DNA of 20,745 nucleotides from an uncultured Duncaniella sp. (GTDB lineage Bacteria > Bacteroidota > Bacteroidia > Bacteroidales > Muribaculaceae): contig CAJTQR010000001.1 of NCBI GenBank assembly GCA_910578515.1, forward strand, positions 944,592 to 965,336, given 5' to 3'. The notes under the pieces were generated by a model. The model saw nothing but the letters and a program-made list of their open reading frames with translations, searched no databases and was not told the DNA's origin. A program made the position numbers and the translations under genes. Shown here piece after piece: positions 5,541 through 14,240 of this stretch. Position 1 is the first letter of the stretch, and each line of letters opens with the position of its first letter.

Positions 5541-6974
5541 TTGGCTGAATCGCTGAAACATAAGACCCTAAAGGGTACAGTATGGAGTTCACTCGAACGA
5601 TTTTCTGTTCAGGGGATTCAGTTCCTTGTCATGATTATAATGGCACGGATTCTGACACCCGACGATTACGGACTCGTGGGTATGCTGGCTATATTCATCG
5701 CGATTGCCCAGTCGCTGATTGACAGCGGTTTCTCCCAGGCATTAATCCGAAAACAAGACAGGACGGAGATTGACAATTCCACCGTATTCTATTTCAACAT
5801 CGCGGTAGGGATAGCACTTTACCTCATCCTCTTCTTCTCCGCGCCGCTCATAGCACGCTTCTATGACGAGCCAATGCTTGTGCCACTCACGCGTGTGGTA
5901 TGCCTGAGTGTTGTGATAAACTCACTTGTCGTGGTCCAGCGCGCACTCCTCACCATAAAAATTGACTTCAAGACACAAGCCAAGGCTTCGCTTACCGGGG
6001 CGATACTGTCAGGCATAGTCGGCATCACCATGGCACACACCGGTTTCGGAGTATGGTCCATCGTGGCGCAACAGCTTGTCAACCTATCGGCTATCGCACT
6101 GCTGCTATGGATATTATCCCACTGGCGTCCGTCATTAGCTTACTCCTGGGCGTCCTTTCGCGAGCTCTTCTCGTTCGGCTCCAAACTTGCTGCGTCAGGC
6201 ATCCTCGACACCGTCTACCGCAACCTGTACCTGATAGTGATAGGCAAGGTGTTCAGAGCTTCGGACCTCGGATTCTACACACGCGCACATCAGTTCGCCG
6301 AGTTCCCTTCATCAAACGTCACCGGAATAGTCCAGCGTGTCACATTCCCGGTACTCTGCACAATCCAGGACGATGACGAGAGGCTGCGCAACGTCTACCG
6401 ACGGTTTCTCCGCGTGTCGGCTTTTGTGGTGTTCCCTCTGATGATGGGACTTGCCGGAGTCGCCCGCCCGTTTGTGGTGCTTATCCTAAAGGAGCAATGG
6501 GCATTCGCAGGGGTGCTGCTACAGATAATCTGCTTTGCCATGATGTGGTATCCGGTCCATGCCATCAACCTCAACCTGCTGCAAGTAAAGGGTCGAAGCG
6601 ATTTATTCCTCAAACTTGAAATATACAAAAAACTAATCGGTGTCGCCGTGATAGCTGCCACAGTGCCGTTCGGGATAACGGCTATGTGCTACGGCTCAAT
6701 CCTCACATCAATCATAGCGCTTGTGATAAACACCCACTACACCGGAAAGCTCATCCATGTAGGGTTCCTGATGCAGATGCGCGACCTCTTGCCAACTATG
6801 GCATACTCCTTCTCCATGTTCCTCGTGGTGATTGCCACAATATATCTCGTGCCCGGATTACTGGCAGGGCTTTTTGCCGGAATAGCAGCCGGAATGGTGT
6901 ACTTTTTCACCATAACTGCTGTCACACGCTCGCGCGACCTCAAGGAACTCATCACACTCGTGAAACGTAAATAA
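5541..6974 (+). CDS. wzx: Wzx-type lipid-linked oligosaccharide flippase
   Basis: A 477-residue polytopic membrane protein of the MOP superfamily (polysaccharide transporter family), which moves undecaprenyl-linked repeat units across the inner membrane. The N-terminus has the family look: SLKHKTLKGTVWSSLERF followed by a long hydrophobic segment and ARILTPDDYGLVGM. Around a dozen hydrophobic segments follow to the end. The start codon is TTG at 5541. It is preferred because the first internal ATG would fall at residue 32, inside the first membrane helix, and would remove the conserved N-terminus. The presence of an EpsG-like polymerase downstream supports a Wzx/Wzy-dependent pathway. It could be labelled WzxC-like or 'lipopolysaccharide biosynthesis protein' by similarity; the substrate unit is unknown. 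Confidence 0.88.
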   Translation: MAESLKHKTLKGTVWSSLERFSVQGIQFLVMIIMARILTPDDYGLVGMLAIFIAIAQSLIDSGFSQALIRKQDRTEIDNSTVFYFNIAVGIALYLILFFSAPLIARFYDEPMLVPLTRVVCLSVVINSLVVVQRALLTIKIDFKTQAKASLTGAILSGIVGITMAHTGFGVWSIVAQQLVNLSAIALLLWILSHWRPSLAYSWASFRELFSFGSKLAASGILDTVYRNLYLIVIGKVFRASDLGFYTRAHQFAEFPSSNVTGIVQRVTFPVLCTIQDDDERLRNVYRRFLRVSAFVVFPLMMGLAGVARPFVVLILKEQWAFAGVLLQIICFAMMWYPVHAINLNLLQVKGRSDLFLKLEIYKKLIGVAVIAATVPFGITAMCYGSILTSIIALVINTHYTGKLIHVGFLMQMRDLLPTMAYSFSMFLVVIATIYLVPGLLAGLFAGIAAGMVYFFTITAVTRSRDLKELITLVKRK

Positions 6975-7008
6975 CAACTACAAAACACATACTTTTCACT
7001 TTCTCACT

Positions 7009-8121
7009 ATGGATAATCATCAGATTACTGTGACTTCTCCTCTTCTCCCGCCTCTTGAGGAATTTATCCCCTATCTAAAGGATATCTGGGACCGCAAATG
7101 GATAACCAACAACGGTCATTACCATCAGGAACTCGAAAAAGCGCTATGCGAGTATCTCGGAGTTGAGTATATCAGCGTGTTTACCAACGGCACACTGCCG
7201 CTTATAACAGCCCTTCAGGCACTCCGAATCACAGGCGAGGTCATCACCACCCCCTACAGTTTTGTCGCAACTACACACTCGCTGTGGTGGAACGGTATCA
7301 AACCGGTATTTGTCGATGTCGACCCTTCGACCGGAAACCTCGACCCGCGCAAGATTGAGGCGGCAATCACCCCGAAGACCACAGCAATCATGCCCGTTCA
7401 TGTCTACGGTAACCCCTGCGACACAGAGGCAATACAAGCCATAGCCGACAAATACGGACTGAAAATAATCTATGACGCGGCCCATGCCTTCGGCGTGAAA
7501 GTCAACGGTGAATCAATACTGAAAGCCGGCGACATCTCCACACTCTCATTCCATGCCACCAAGACCTACAACACCGTTGAAGGTGGCGCTCTGGTGTGTC
7601 ACGACGCGAAGACAAAGCAACGTATCGACTACCTGAAGAACTTCGGGTTTGCCGGCGAGACCGAAGTTGTGGCACCCGGCATAAACTCCAAGATGGATGA
7701 AGTCCGCGCCGCCTACGGTCTGCTCAACCTCCGCCACGTGGATGCCGCCATTGCCGCGCGTCATAAAGTTGCCGACCGTTACCGTGAGGCTCTTACAGGT
7801 GTGGATGGTATCACTATCTTTGACGAACGTCCGGATGTGACCTACAATTACTCCTACTTCCCCATATTCATCGATGCCGAAAAGTATGGCATGACTCGCG
7901 ATGAGCTATACTTCAAGATGCGCGAGGCAAACGTGCTCGGTCGCCGCTACTTCTATCCACTCATCTCTGAATTCTCCACCTACCGCGGACTCCCCTCTGC
8001 CGGCAAACACAACCTCCCTGTAGCCACCCGCATGGCAGACCAGGTAATCTGCCTCCCCATGCATCACGACCTCAGCGAGAACGATGTGGAACGCATCCTT
8101 AACTGCATCAAGAAGAAATGA
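7009..8121 (+). CDS. VioA-like dTDP-4-keto-6-deoxyhexose aminotransferase (DegT/DnrJ/EryC1/StrS)
   Basis: A 370-residue PLP-dependent sugar aminotransferase. It would convert a nucleotide-linked 4-keto-6-deoxyhexose to the 4-amino sugar, using glutamate as donor in this family. The PLP-binding aspartate is D156 in YDAAHAFG, and the Schiff-base lysine is K185 in SFHATKTYNTVEGGA. NGTLPLITAL (60-69) and TPYSFVATTHS (81-91) are the conserved substrate and PLP-phosphate regions. The opening (PPLEEFIPYLKDIWDRKWITNNG) fits the VioA group from memory, which makes dTDP-4-amino-4,6-dideoxyglucose, but a 4-amino-galactose product cannot be excluded. It overlaps the next gene, an acyltransferase, by 4 bases (ATGA). 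The acyltransferase is in turn followed by a GT56-like transferase, a coherent make-and-transfer set. Confidence 0.85.
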   Translation: MDNHQITVTSPLLPPLEEFIPYLKDIWDRKWITNNGHYHQELEKALCEYLGVEYISVFTNGTLPLITALQALRITGEVITTPYSFVATTHSLWWNGIKPVFVDVDPSTGNLDPRKIEAAITPKTTAIMPVHVYGNPCDTEAIQAIADKYGLKIIYDAAHAFGVKVNGESILKAGDISTLSFHATKTYNTVEGGALVCHDAKTKQRIDYLKNFGFAGETEVVAPGINSKMDEVRAAYGLLNLRHVDAAIAARHKVADRYREALTGVDGITIFDERPDVTYNYSYFPIFIDAEKYGMTRDELYFKMREANVLGRRYFYPLISEFSTYRGLPSAGKHNLPVATRMADQVICLPMHHDLSENDVERILNCIKKK

Positions 8122-8657
8122 CCTCATTTTATACAGAAGACGAGCTTGTTGCTTTAGGTCTCAAATCATACGGTACGAATGTGCTAATTAGTAGGAAGTG
8201 TAGTATTTATGGAGCGCAGAACATTGAGATTGGCGATAATGTGCGAATTGACGATTTCTGTATACTATCCGGTAAAATAAAACTTGGTTCCCACATCCAC
8301 ATCTCAGCCTACGTTGCACTTTACGGTGCAATGGGAATAACCTTTGAGGACTACACCGGCATATCGCCCCGTGCAACCATCTATAGTGCAATGGACGACT
8401 TCTCTGGCGACTATCTCATCGGCCCAGTGCACCCCGATGAGCTTACCAATGTCACCGGCGCCTCAGTTACCGTCCATCGCTTCGCTCACATTGGAGCCAA
8501 CGCTGTAGTGTACCCCGGCATAGACATCCCCGAAGGTACCGTCCTCGGCGCAATTTCCCTCGCAAATCGTCCCCTCCTTCCTTGGACCATCTACGCCGGA
8601 ATACCTGCGAAGGTGATTAAAAACAGATCTCATAAAGTATCTGAAAATCTTCTTTAA
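8118..8657 (+). CDS. Hexapeptide-repeat acyltransferase, probable amino-sugar N-acetyltransferase
   Basis: A 179-residue left-handed beta-helix acyltransferase. Repeats of the [LIV]-G-x-x form are visible from about residue 35 onward (IEIGDNVRIDDFC, IKLGSHIHISAYV, ITFEDYTGISPRA) and again near the C-terminus (AHIGANAVVYPGIDIPEGTVLG). It ends with the usual WTIYAGIPAKVIKNR loop that borders the acetyl-CoA site. Its ATG overlaps the aminotransferase stop codon, implying translational coupling. The likely job is therefore N-acylation of the newly made 4-amino sugar, as VioB or FdtC do in related pathways; acetyl-CoA is the usual donor. An O-acetyltransferase acting on the finished glycan is the alternative. 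Codon use shifts to AT-rich around the start of the following gene, so this gene marks the edge of the variable cassette. Confidence 0.78.
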   Translation: MTSFYTEDELVALGLKSYGTNVLISRKCSIYGAQNIEIGDNVRIDDFCILSGKIKLGSHIHISAYVALYGAMGITFEDYTGISPRATIYSAMDDFSGDYLIGPVHPDELTNVTGASVTVHRFAHIGANAVVYPGIDIPEGTVLGAISLANRPLLPWTIYAGIPAKVIKNRSHKVSENLL

Positions 8658-8666
8658 TTTGCTGAT

Positions 8667-9863
8667 ATGAATAAAGTTCTGAAAATTCTGCATATCATTC
8701 CTGATGATGGAAAATTTGTAAAAGATTCTCTGGGCTTATTTTATTCCATACCCAATATCTCAAATGAGGCTTGGTTTGTCACAAAGGATGGTAGTAGACC
8801 AAAATCCAAAGGATTAGAATCTGTTAAAGGTGTAACATACCTCGAATTCAAATCAAAATGCTGCGACTCAAGATGCCATGATGTAATTATTATTCATTGT
8901 TTGGTATCACTTCCATTTAGGATTATTAAGGATATTCATGAAGATATATGTTTAGCTGTATTTACATGGGGAGCTGATATATATGATCTTAGTTTCCCTT
9001 TCTATCCTCTTATTCCATTAAAAAATACTGTACGAAGTTATAAAGTTCAGTATCTAATTGACAAATTTTTTAATATTCATTTTTTTAATCGACTGGTTGG
9101 CGAATTCATTAGAAACAAATTTATGCCTAAAACCAATCAAAAAAATGCAATCAAAAGAATAGACTATTATTCTGGTGTTTTCCCAAATGAGTGGGAATAT
9201 ATAAGGAAATTAAATCCTGAATTTAGAGCTAAAAGATTCAGTTTCAATTACGTCAACCCCCTATCGCCGTTCACTTATGACAGAATTGAAGAGAGTGTTA
9301 TTCCGAATAGAAATAATATTCAAGTTGGTCATTCGGGATATATGAAGTTAAACCATACAAATGTCTTTAAACAAATAAAGGATATCATTCCATCAAAAAG
9401 TAAGGTTATTGTACCGTTGAGTTATGCTCCCAGTGGGGAAAAGTATGTAAACTATGTTATTGATGTTGGAAGGAATTCAATGGGTGAAAAATTCCAGCCC
9501 ATTAAAGATTTCATGGAGTATAAAGACTATGTTAAATTAATGAGTACGGTCAATGCTGCCATTTTTGATATTGATAGGCAATGTTGCGTTGGCAACTGTC
9601 TAATTGCAATATGGAATGGAGCAAAAGTGTTCTTCCCTAAAAAATCCTTAAATTACGAGTATTTTAAATCTATTGGAGTAGAAGTATTCACAATAGAGGA
9701 AGATTTGAACACACAGGAATTATCTACCCATCTATCCATGGACATAATTAAAAGCAATCGAAAAGCAATAGTTGACGTCTGGTCATACGAAAATGTCCGA
9801 AGCGGGGTGATTGACTCTCTGCGAGATATTATAGCAAACAGGACTAATCGTTTACAGAAATAG
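8667..9863 (+). CDS. GT56-like 4-acetamido-4,6-dideoxyhexose transferase
   Basis: A 398-residue protein resembling WecF/RffT, the TDP-Fuc4NAc:lipid-linked disaccharide transferase of enterobacterial common antigen synthesis (CAZy family GT56). Family-type features are TWGADIYD (100-107), VGHSGYMKLNH (220-230), KVIVPLSYA (246-254) and AIFDIDRQCCVGN (298-310), in the expected order of the C-terminal Rossmann domain. It has no membrane helix and should act at the cytoplasmic face on a lipid-linked acceptor. The donor inferred from the two genes just upstream is a dTDP-4-acylamino-4,6-dideoxyhexose. It starts 9 bases after the acyltransferase. The DNA is AT-rich from here on. Identity to WecF looks low by eye, so the acceptor and exact sugar configuration are open. 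Confidence 0.78.
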   Translation: MNKVLKILHIIPDDGKFVKDSLGLFYSIPNISNEAWFVTKDGSRPKSKGLESVKGVTYLEFKSKCCDSRCHDVIIIHCLVSLPFRIIKDIHEDICLAVFTWGADIYDLSFPFYPLIPLKNTVRSYKVQYLIDKFFNIHFFNRLVGEFIRNKFMPKTNQKNAIKRIDYYSGVFPNEWEYIRKLNPEFRAKRFSFNYVNPLSPFTYDRIEESVIPNRNNIQVGHSGYMKLNHTNVFKQIKDIIPSKSKVIVPLSYAPSGEKYVNYVIDVGRNSMGEKFQPIKDFMEYKDYVKLMSTVNAAIFDIDRQCCVGNCLIAIWNGAKVFFPKKSLNYEYFKSIGVEVFTIEEDLNTQELSTHLSMDIIKSNRKAIVDVWSYENVRSGVIDSLRDIIANRTNRLQK

Positions 9864-9903
9864 CCAGATAAATTTTGACCCGAGCTGGAAAAATAATTCG
9901 ATA

Positions 9904-10806
9904 ATGCCCCGAATAATAAAACTCATCTTCCGAGAATGGATTTCTTGGGTATCTATTTTAGTCTCTTTTTTGTGTTTCTACTTAGGAGACATGCAACATA
10001 TCACTCCTGGAGAAATGCCCAAAGGTTTCTTCTCGTTTCTGAGCAATGAATCATACAACACACTCATCTCCTGTAAAGGTTATTTTTTGCTGTGTCTGAT
10101 TATATTATCAATCATATTGTATGTAATATATTTCTGTGCCCAGGAAAATGAGCAGAAGAAATGGCTCATAAAATTCCTCCAACATTTAACGAATCAGCAC
10201 CTTAGAGGTGGCACATATAATACGAGAATAACTATTTTCAAAAAACAGAAAGGTCTGACGATATTGTGGCCTCATCTTTGGAGATGTATTACCAAAAAGA
10301 GACACCACTGGTCAATGGTACCCAACCCAATTAAGGATTATCTCTGTATATATGTAAGATACTGTAGTATAGAAAAGAAAAAATCGTATACCTACTTCAG
10401 AATAAATCATGAATGTAACGGTGTCGGCTCCAGTTTGGTTGCACAATGCTTTCATACTGGGAAGGTGTTAAATCGCTATACAGATACTATAAAAGGTATT
10501 ACCTTACCTAATAAACTTAACGACCAGTCTTCCAAAGAAGAAGAAAAAGTAAAAGAAAAGAAAGTAACAAAATATATGCGTGAAACACTTATATCAGATT
10601 ACGACACTCTTCTTTCAATCAATTCCCCCTCCAATTCCCTCTTAGCACTTCCCATTATTCATGATACAAAAGGGTGGGGTGTATTGGTTTTTGATCAGAT
10701 AAGCGAGCCAGGAGAAAAAGTGATAAATTTCAGCAACATAATTAAAGATGATTTTCTAAACAGTTATCAGAAGATTATACAGTTTACAACTCAATTAATT
10801 AAATAG
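9904..10806 (+). CDS. Two-helix membrane protein with a GAF-like domain
   Basis: A 300-residue protein unlike the surrounding sugar enzymes. Two hydrophobic helices (about 12-28 and 60-78) are followed by a cytoplasmic part with the outline of a GAF domain. The GAF-like features are a strand TRITIFKK (107-114), a second strand CIYVRYCS (148-155), GVGSSLVAQCFHTGKVL (173-189), a Lys/Glu-rich insertion (about 209-223), and LLALPIIHDTKGWGVLVFD (246-264). GAF domains bind small ligands such as cyclic nucleotides or act as redox and dimerisation modules. No output domain is attached, so signalling would need a partner or a change in the membrane helices. The next gene starts 3 bases after its stop and is probably its partner. 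A role in regulating polysaccharide assembly, or an unrelated stress or defence cargo, are both possible. Confidence 0.65.
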   Translation: MPRIIKLIFREWISWVSILVSFLCFYLGDMQHITPGEMPKGFFSFLSNESYNTLISCKGYFLLCLIILSIILYVIYFCAQENEQKKWLIKFLQHLTNQHLRGGTYNTRITIFKKQKGLTILWPHLWRCITKKRHHWSMVPNPIKDYLCIYVRYCSIEKKKSYTYFRINHECNGVGSSLVAQCFHTGKVLNRYTDTIKGITLPNKLNDQSSKEEEKVKEKKVTKYMRETLISDYDTLLSINSPSNSLLALPIIHDTKGWGVLVFDQISEPGEKVINFSNIIKDDFLNSYQKIIQFTTQLIK

Positions 10807-10809
10807 TCT

Positions 10810-11211
10810 ATGTGCACCCTTCAAGTTATAAAGAAAGTCAACAACAAAATCGTTTTCGACCAAGACGTTGAATGTAAAGAGTTAAAAAAAGTAAACATAA
10901 ACAATGTGCCATACTATTTAACCATTGAATCTGAGGAAGAGAAAAATAAATATATGTTTGCTTATCTGGATAAATCGGATAGCAAATATCTGGCAAGAGA
11001 CAAATATAACCTTGAATATGGAGATAAATCAGGACGAATTTATTCGTTGTCAATCATGAGTCAAGCTAATAGAATCGAGAAACTTGAATGGAACAAGATT
11101 CTAAATGACATTCAAACTATTCTCAATAGCTCTAATACTTGGATTTTTTTTCAAGAACTTAAAAAGTTCTTTATGCTAATCCAACGATTAGGAGATTTAA
11201 GAGAAGAATAG
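10810..11211 (+). CDS. Unrecognised 133-residue protein paired with the GAF-like membrane protein
   Basis: I do not recognise this protein. It has no signal peptide or membrane helix. The first 90 residues look strand-rich and polar (VIKKVNNKIVFDQDV, PYYLTIESEEE, YMFAYLDK), and the last 40 look helical (NKILNDIQTILNSS, FFQELKKFFMLIQRLGDL). It begins 3 bases after the stop of the GAF-like gene and is followed by a 51-base gap before the polymerase gene, so the two form a tight pair inside the operon. Base composition is AT-rich like the flanking cassette. The proximity suggests that the two products act together, for example as ligand or binding partner of the membrane protein. There is no direct evidence of function. 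Confidence 0.65.
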   Translation: MCTLQVIKKVNNKIVFDQDVECKELKKVNINNVPYYLTIESEEEKNKYMFAYLDKSDSKYLARDKYNLEYGDKSGRIYSLSIMSQANRIEKLEWNKILNDIQTILNSSNTWIFFQELKKFFMLIQRLGDLREE

Positions 11212-11262
11212 TCCTTTGTAAGAAATATAAGTTATATCATAGGTTATACTTCAAACCCTCAT

Positions 11263-12363
11263 ATGCTTACCATCTCCATAAATCTTATCTATATTAGTTT
11301 CGTCTTTTATGGCATTTTACAAATTTTTTCGTTGATTAAACTTAATAAGAATCTATATCATGGGAAAAGGGAAATGCCTATAAAATTTGTTCTATCATTC
11401 TGTCTAATATTCTCTGTTTATGCATACTGCGTCCCGGATTTTGCTGGCCATGCACTAATTCTAAAGTTATTAAGTGAATCAAAAGAAAGTCATATTGAAC
11501 CTTTTTATGATTGGTTAGGAAAATTTGTCAACTGTGACTATCTACTGTTTAGAATAATAATATATTCTGTTATATATTATTGTCTATTCGTTATTATGAA
11601 AAAATATTCTGCTAACAAGAAAATTTTTGTCCTTTTCTTTATAATTTGGATGTTATCACCAATTTCAAATTTAATACGTTCGAGTCTTTCAGATGTTATT
11701 GCTTTCCTTGGAATCTTGGCGTTTTACAGAAATCCCGGAAATGTGAAGAATTTTCTAATTCTTTTAATTTTTATAATTCCTTCTTTCTATCTCCATAAAT
11801 CGGCATTTATGCTTATTGTCCCCTTAGCACTGAGCTTCTTACCGCTTAATAAACGTAAATCGTTGATTTATGCTATCTTATTTCCTATAATAACAATTGC
11901 CGCAAACTTTGTAATGAGTTATTTATTCAAAACCTATTTTGTTAATTCTAGCTACAGTTCAATGCAAGAAGGGATTAATTTGACCTATATAATACGAAAC
12001 GTTGTAGTATTTTGTGTGAATTTTATGGTTTGGCTTTTCATCATACGCAAAACCACATATCTTGCTCATAGCCGTACATTGTACGGATACATATATAGAT
12101 TTTTGTTTTTCGGATTAATAATATGGAGTGCAACTACCTTATTACCAATTAGTAGTTATGTAGGATATCGATTTTTCGGGCACTGTTTAATTCCTATTGT
12201 GCTTCTTGCAACCTATTTGGCCTCAAAATCTTCTTTTATAGTTAAATCTAAACTTTATATGTATTCTGTTTGCTTAGTTATAATTAATATTATAAATGGA
12301 TATTATAGCGTTTACGCGTTGTCACTTCATTTGGAAAAAGAGTTCTGGTATATAATGAAATAA
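11263..12363 (+). CDS. wzy: EpsG-like Wzy polysaccharide polymerase
   Basis: A 366-residue integral membrane protein with about ten hydrophobic segments spread over its length. IRSSLSDVIAFLGILAFYR (about 139-157) and SFYLHKSAFMLIVPL (about 173-187) match the EpsG-family pattern of an Arg-containing helix followed by a helix beginning with His-Lys-Ser. Such proteins polymerise flipped repeat units on the periplasmic side of the inner membrane. Polymerases are the least conserved genes of these loci, so the call rests on topology, these two motifs and the need for one in a Wzx/Wzy locus. Its ATG at 11263 is the first of the frame and is preceded by a 51-base AT-rich gap. Confidence 0.75.
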   Translation: MLTISINLIYISFVFYGILQIFSLIKLNKNLYHGKREMPIKFVLSFCLIFSVYAYCVPDFAGHALILKLLSESKESHIEPFYDWLGKFVNCDYLLFRIIIYSVIYYCLFVIMKKYSANKKIFVLFFIIWMLSPISNLIRSSLSDVIAFLGILAFYRNPGNVKNFLILLIFIIPSFYLHKSAFMLIVPLALSFLPLNKRKSLIYAILFPIITIAANFVMSYLFKTYFVNSSYSSMQEGINLTYIIRNVVVFCVNFMVWLFIIRKTTYLAHSRTLYGYIYRFLFFGLIIWSATTLLPISSYVGYRFFGHCLIPIVLLATYLASKSSFIVKSKLYMYSVCLVIINIINGYYSVYALSLHLEKEFWYIMK

Positions 12364-12388
12364 CAACTCTATTTATTCTCATAAAAGC

Positions 12389-13561
12389 ATGGACAATAAG
12401 AGACTGCTTATCGTCGCGTCAGACTCCATTCCAGGAGGAGCTACGAAATCTCTCATTAACCTAATTGATGGGCTGAGAACATTGGGGTGGGAGATAATGT
12501 TAACAACACCTCGAAATGGGTATCTATGTGATGAATTGAGTAAAAGGAATATAAAATATCGGATATTTCCATATTATTTCGCTACACTTTACCCAATAAC
12601 TTCCTTTAAAGATATAATTAAGAGACCCCTAAGTATATTAAGAATGCTCTTTTTTAATTCACGTGCAAAACGGTCACTCAGGGCTTTATGCGAAGAATTC
12701 AAACCAAACATAATACATACAAATGTTTCAGTTGTCGACATCGGTTTTAAGGTTGCCCAATCCCTCAATATTCCTCATGTGTGGCATATCCGAGAATATG
12801 GTGATAGAGACTTTGGACTAACAAGGCTTCCATCACAATCCGTTTTCGTAGACAATATATCCAACCAAAGTTATTCCATTGCCATAACAAAAGATTTGTA
12901 TGATTATTTTAATCTTAACAAAAACAGGGCTTCGGTAATTTATAACGGAATTTTTTCTCGGACGTTTTCAATTCCAAAATTTGAGAAAGAAAGATTTCTT
13001 CTTTATGTTGGAAGGGTTGAAAAAGGGAAAGGTGCAGAAGATTTAATAAATTCTTATTTGAAATATCGTTCTCAGGGAGGAAAACTACCTCTAAAAATAG
13101 CGGGTAGTTACCAATTAACTTATTTTAATAAGATTCTTGCCCTCATCGAGAATTCAATCTATAAAAAAGATATTGAGTTTCTTGGTCAATGCAATGATAT
13201 CATACCTTTAATGGTCAAATGTTTAGCTCTGATAGTGCCGTCTTTTTACGAAGGTTTTGGTCGAATAACCGCAGAGGCAATGTTTTGTAAAGCGCTGGTA
13301 GTAGGAAGAAATACTGGAGGGACAAAAGAGCAGTTTGACAATGGATTATTGTATGCTGGAAAAGAGATTGGACTGCGGTTTAAAAATGACAATGAATTAG
13401 TCAAATGTCTAAATAAAGTTGAAAATCTATCAACTGAAGAGATTGAAGTAATTTGTCAACGCGGATTTGAAACAGTTTGTGAGTTTTATTCCATAGAAAA
13501 AAATGTTGAAGAAACAAATAAATTCTTTATGTCTGTTTTAGAATCTTCAAAATTGAAATGA
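12389..13561 (+). CDS. Family 4 glycosyltransferase (GT-B fold)
   Basis: A 390-residue retaining glycosyltransferase of the GT4 type. The N-terminal acceptor domain opens RLLIVASDSIPGGATKSLINLI, with the small-residue loop after the first strand. The donor domain starts near RFLLYVGRVEKGKGAEDLI (202-220) and carries the EX7E signature E288-E296 in SFYEGFGRITAEAM. TKEQFDNGLLY follows, as in other nucleotide-sugar-binding sites of the family. It has no membrane helix and would act at the cytoplasmic membrane on lipid-linked intermediates. The stop overlaps the start of the acyltransferase gene by 4 bases (ATGA). Donor and linkage cannot be read from sequence. Confidence 0.87.
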   Translation: MDNKRLLIVASDSIPGGATKSLINLIDGLRTLGWEIMLTTPRNGYLCDELSKRNIKYRIFPYYFATLYPITSFKDIIKRPLSILRMLFFNSRAKRSLRALCEEFKPNIIHTNVSVVDIGFKVAQSLNIPHVWHIREYGDRDFGLTRLPSQSVFVDNISNQSYSIAITKDLYDYFNLNKNRASVIYNGIFSRTFSIPKFEKERFLLYVGRVEKGKGAEDLINSYLKYRSQGGKLPLKIAGSYQLTYFNKILALIENSIYKKDIEFLGQCNDIIPLMVKCLALIVPSFYEGFGRITAEAMFCKALVVGRNTGGTKEQFDNGLLYAGKEIGLRFKNDNELVKCLNKVENLSTEEIEVICQRGFETVCEFYSIEKNVEETNKFFMSVLESSKLK

Positions 13562-14217
13562 TAAAAAACTTAGTTACGCCACTATTTCAAGTATTAGGCT
13601 TTATAATGGGACTTCTTGCTCGTCCCTTCACTAAAGCTTTAAAATATGGGAAGCCATATTATTATGCATACATCTATTTTTTTAGATTTAAAAGGGTAGG
13701 AAAGAATTTACGAATAGACAATCCTTTTTACGCACTGTCTTCTCCTGAATGCATCGAACTAGGTGATAATGTAACCTTTGCTGGTGGTAGCATTTTGACT
13801 GCAATTACTGAATACAACTATGTAGAAGACAACAATACGATTAGACAAAAATTCAAGCCCACAATTATAATTGGTAATAATGTTCAGATTGGGGAATTTA
13901 ATCATATAACCTCAATTAATAAGATTGTGATTGGCAATGGTACTTTAACTGGTCCTTTTGTTCTTATCACAGACAATTCTCACGGGCGTCTTTCTCAAGA
14001 AGAATTTTATATACCACCTTACAAAAGACCCGTTAGCTCAAAGGGTCCTGTTTTAATTGGAGAAAATGTTTGGATTGGAGAAGGTGTTAAAATTTTGGGC
14101 AACGTGTCGATTGGTAATAATGCAATAATTGGAGCCAATAGTGTCGTAACAAAAGATGTCCCTCCAAATACCATAGTAGGAGGCTCCCCCGCCAGAATAA
14201 TTAAAAGGTTTAAGTAG
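13558..14217 (+). CDS. Hexapeptide-repeat O-acetyltransferase (WbbJ/maltose-acetyltransferase class)
   Basis: A 219-residue left-handed beta-helix acyltransferase. A hydrophobic stretch at residues 3-25 may associate with the membrane. Hexapeptide turns run from IELGDNVTFAGG through IIIGNNVQIGEFNHI and IVIGNGTLTGPFV. The catalytic-type His is in LITDNSHGRL, as in xenobiotic and WbbJ-like acetyltransferases, and a last coil (GENVWIGEGVKILGN, then IIGANSVVTKDVPPNTIVGG) ends at SPARIIKRF. It is translationally coupled to the preceding GT4 by an ATGA overlap. The most likely role is O-acetylation of a sugar in the repeat unit. Serine acetyltransferase-like or N-acyl functions are less likely in this context. 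Confidence 0.82.
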   Translation: MIKNLVTPLFQVLGFIMGLLARPFTKALKYGKPYYYAYIYFFRFKRVGKNLRIDNPFYALSSPECIELGDNVTFAGGSILTAITEYNYVEDNNTIRQKFKPTIIIGNNVQIGEFNHITSINKIVIGNGTLTGPFVLITDNSHGRLSQEEFYIPPYKRPVSSKGPVLIGENVWIGEGVKILGNVSIGNNAIIGANSVVTKDVPPNTIVGGSPARIIKRFK

Positions 14218-14240
14218 TTGTAACATTAGCTAATTGGAAA

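Noticed and set aside
11215..11247. Promoter before the polymerase gene (TTTG then TAGGTTAT)
   Set aside because: The -7 part matches the consensus poorly and the genes before and after appear to be in one transcript.
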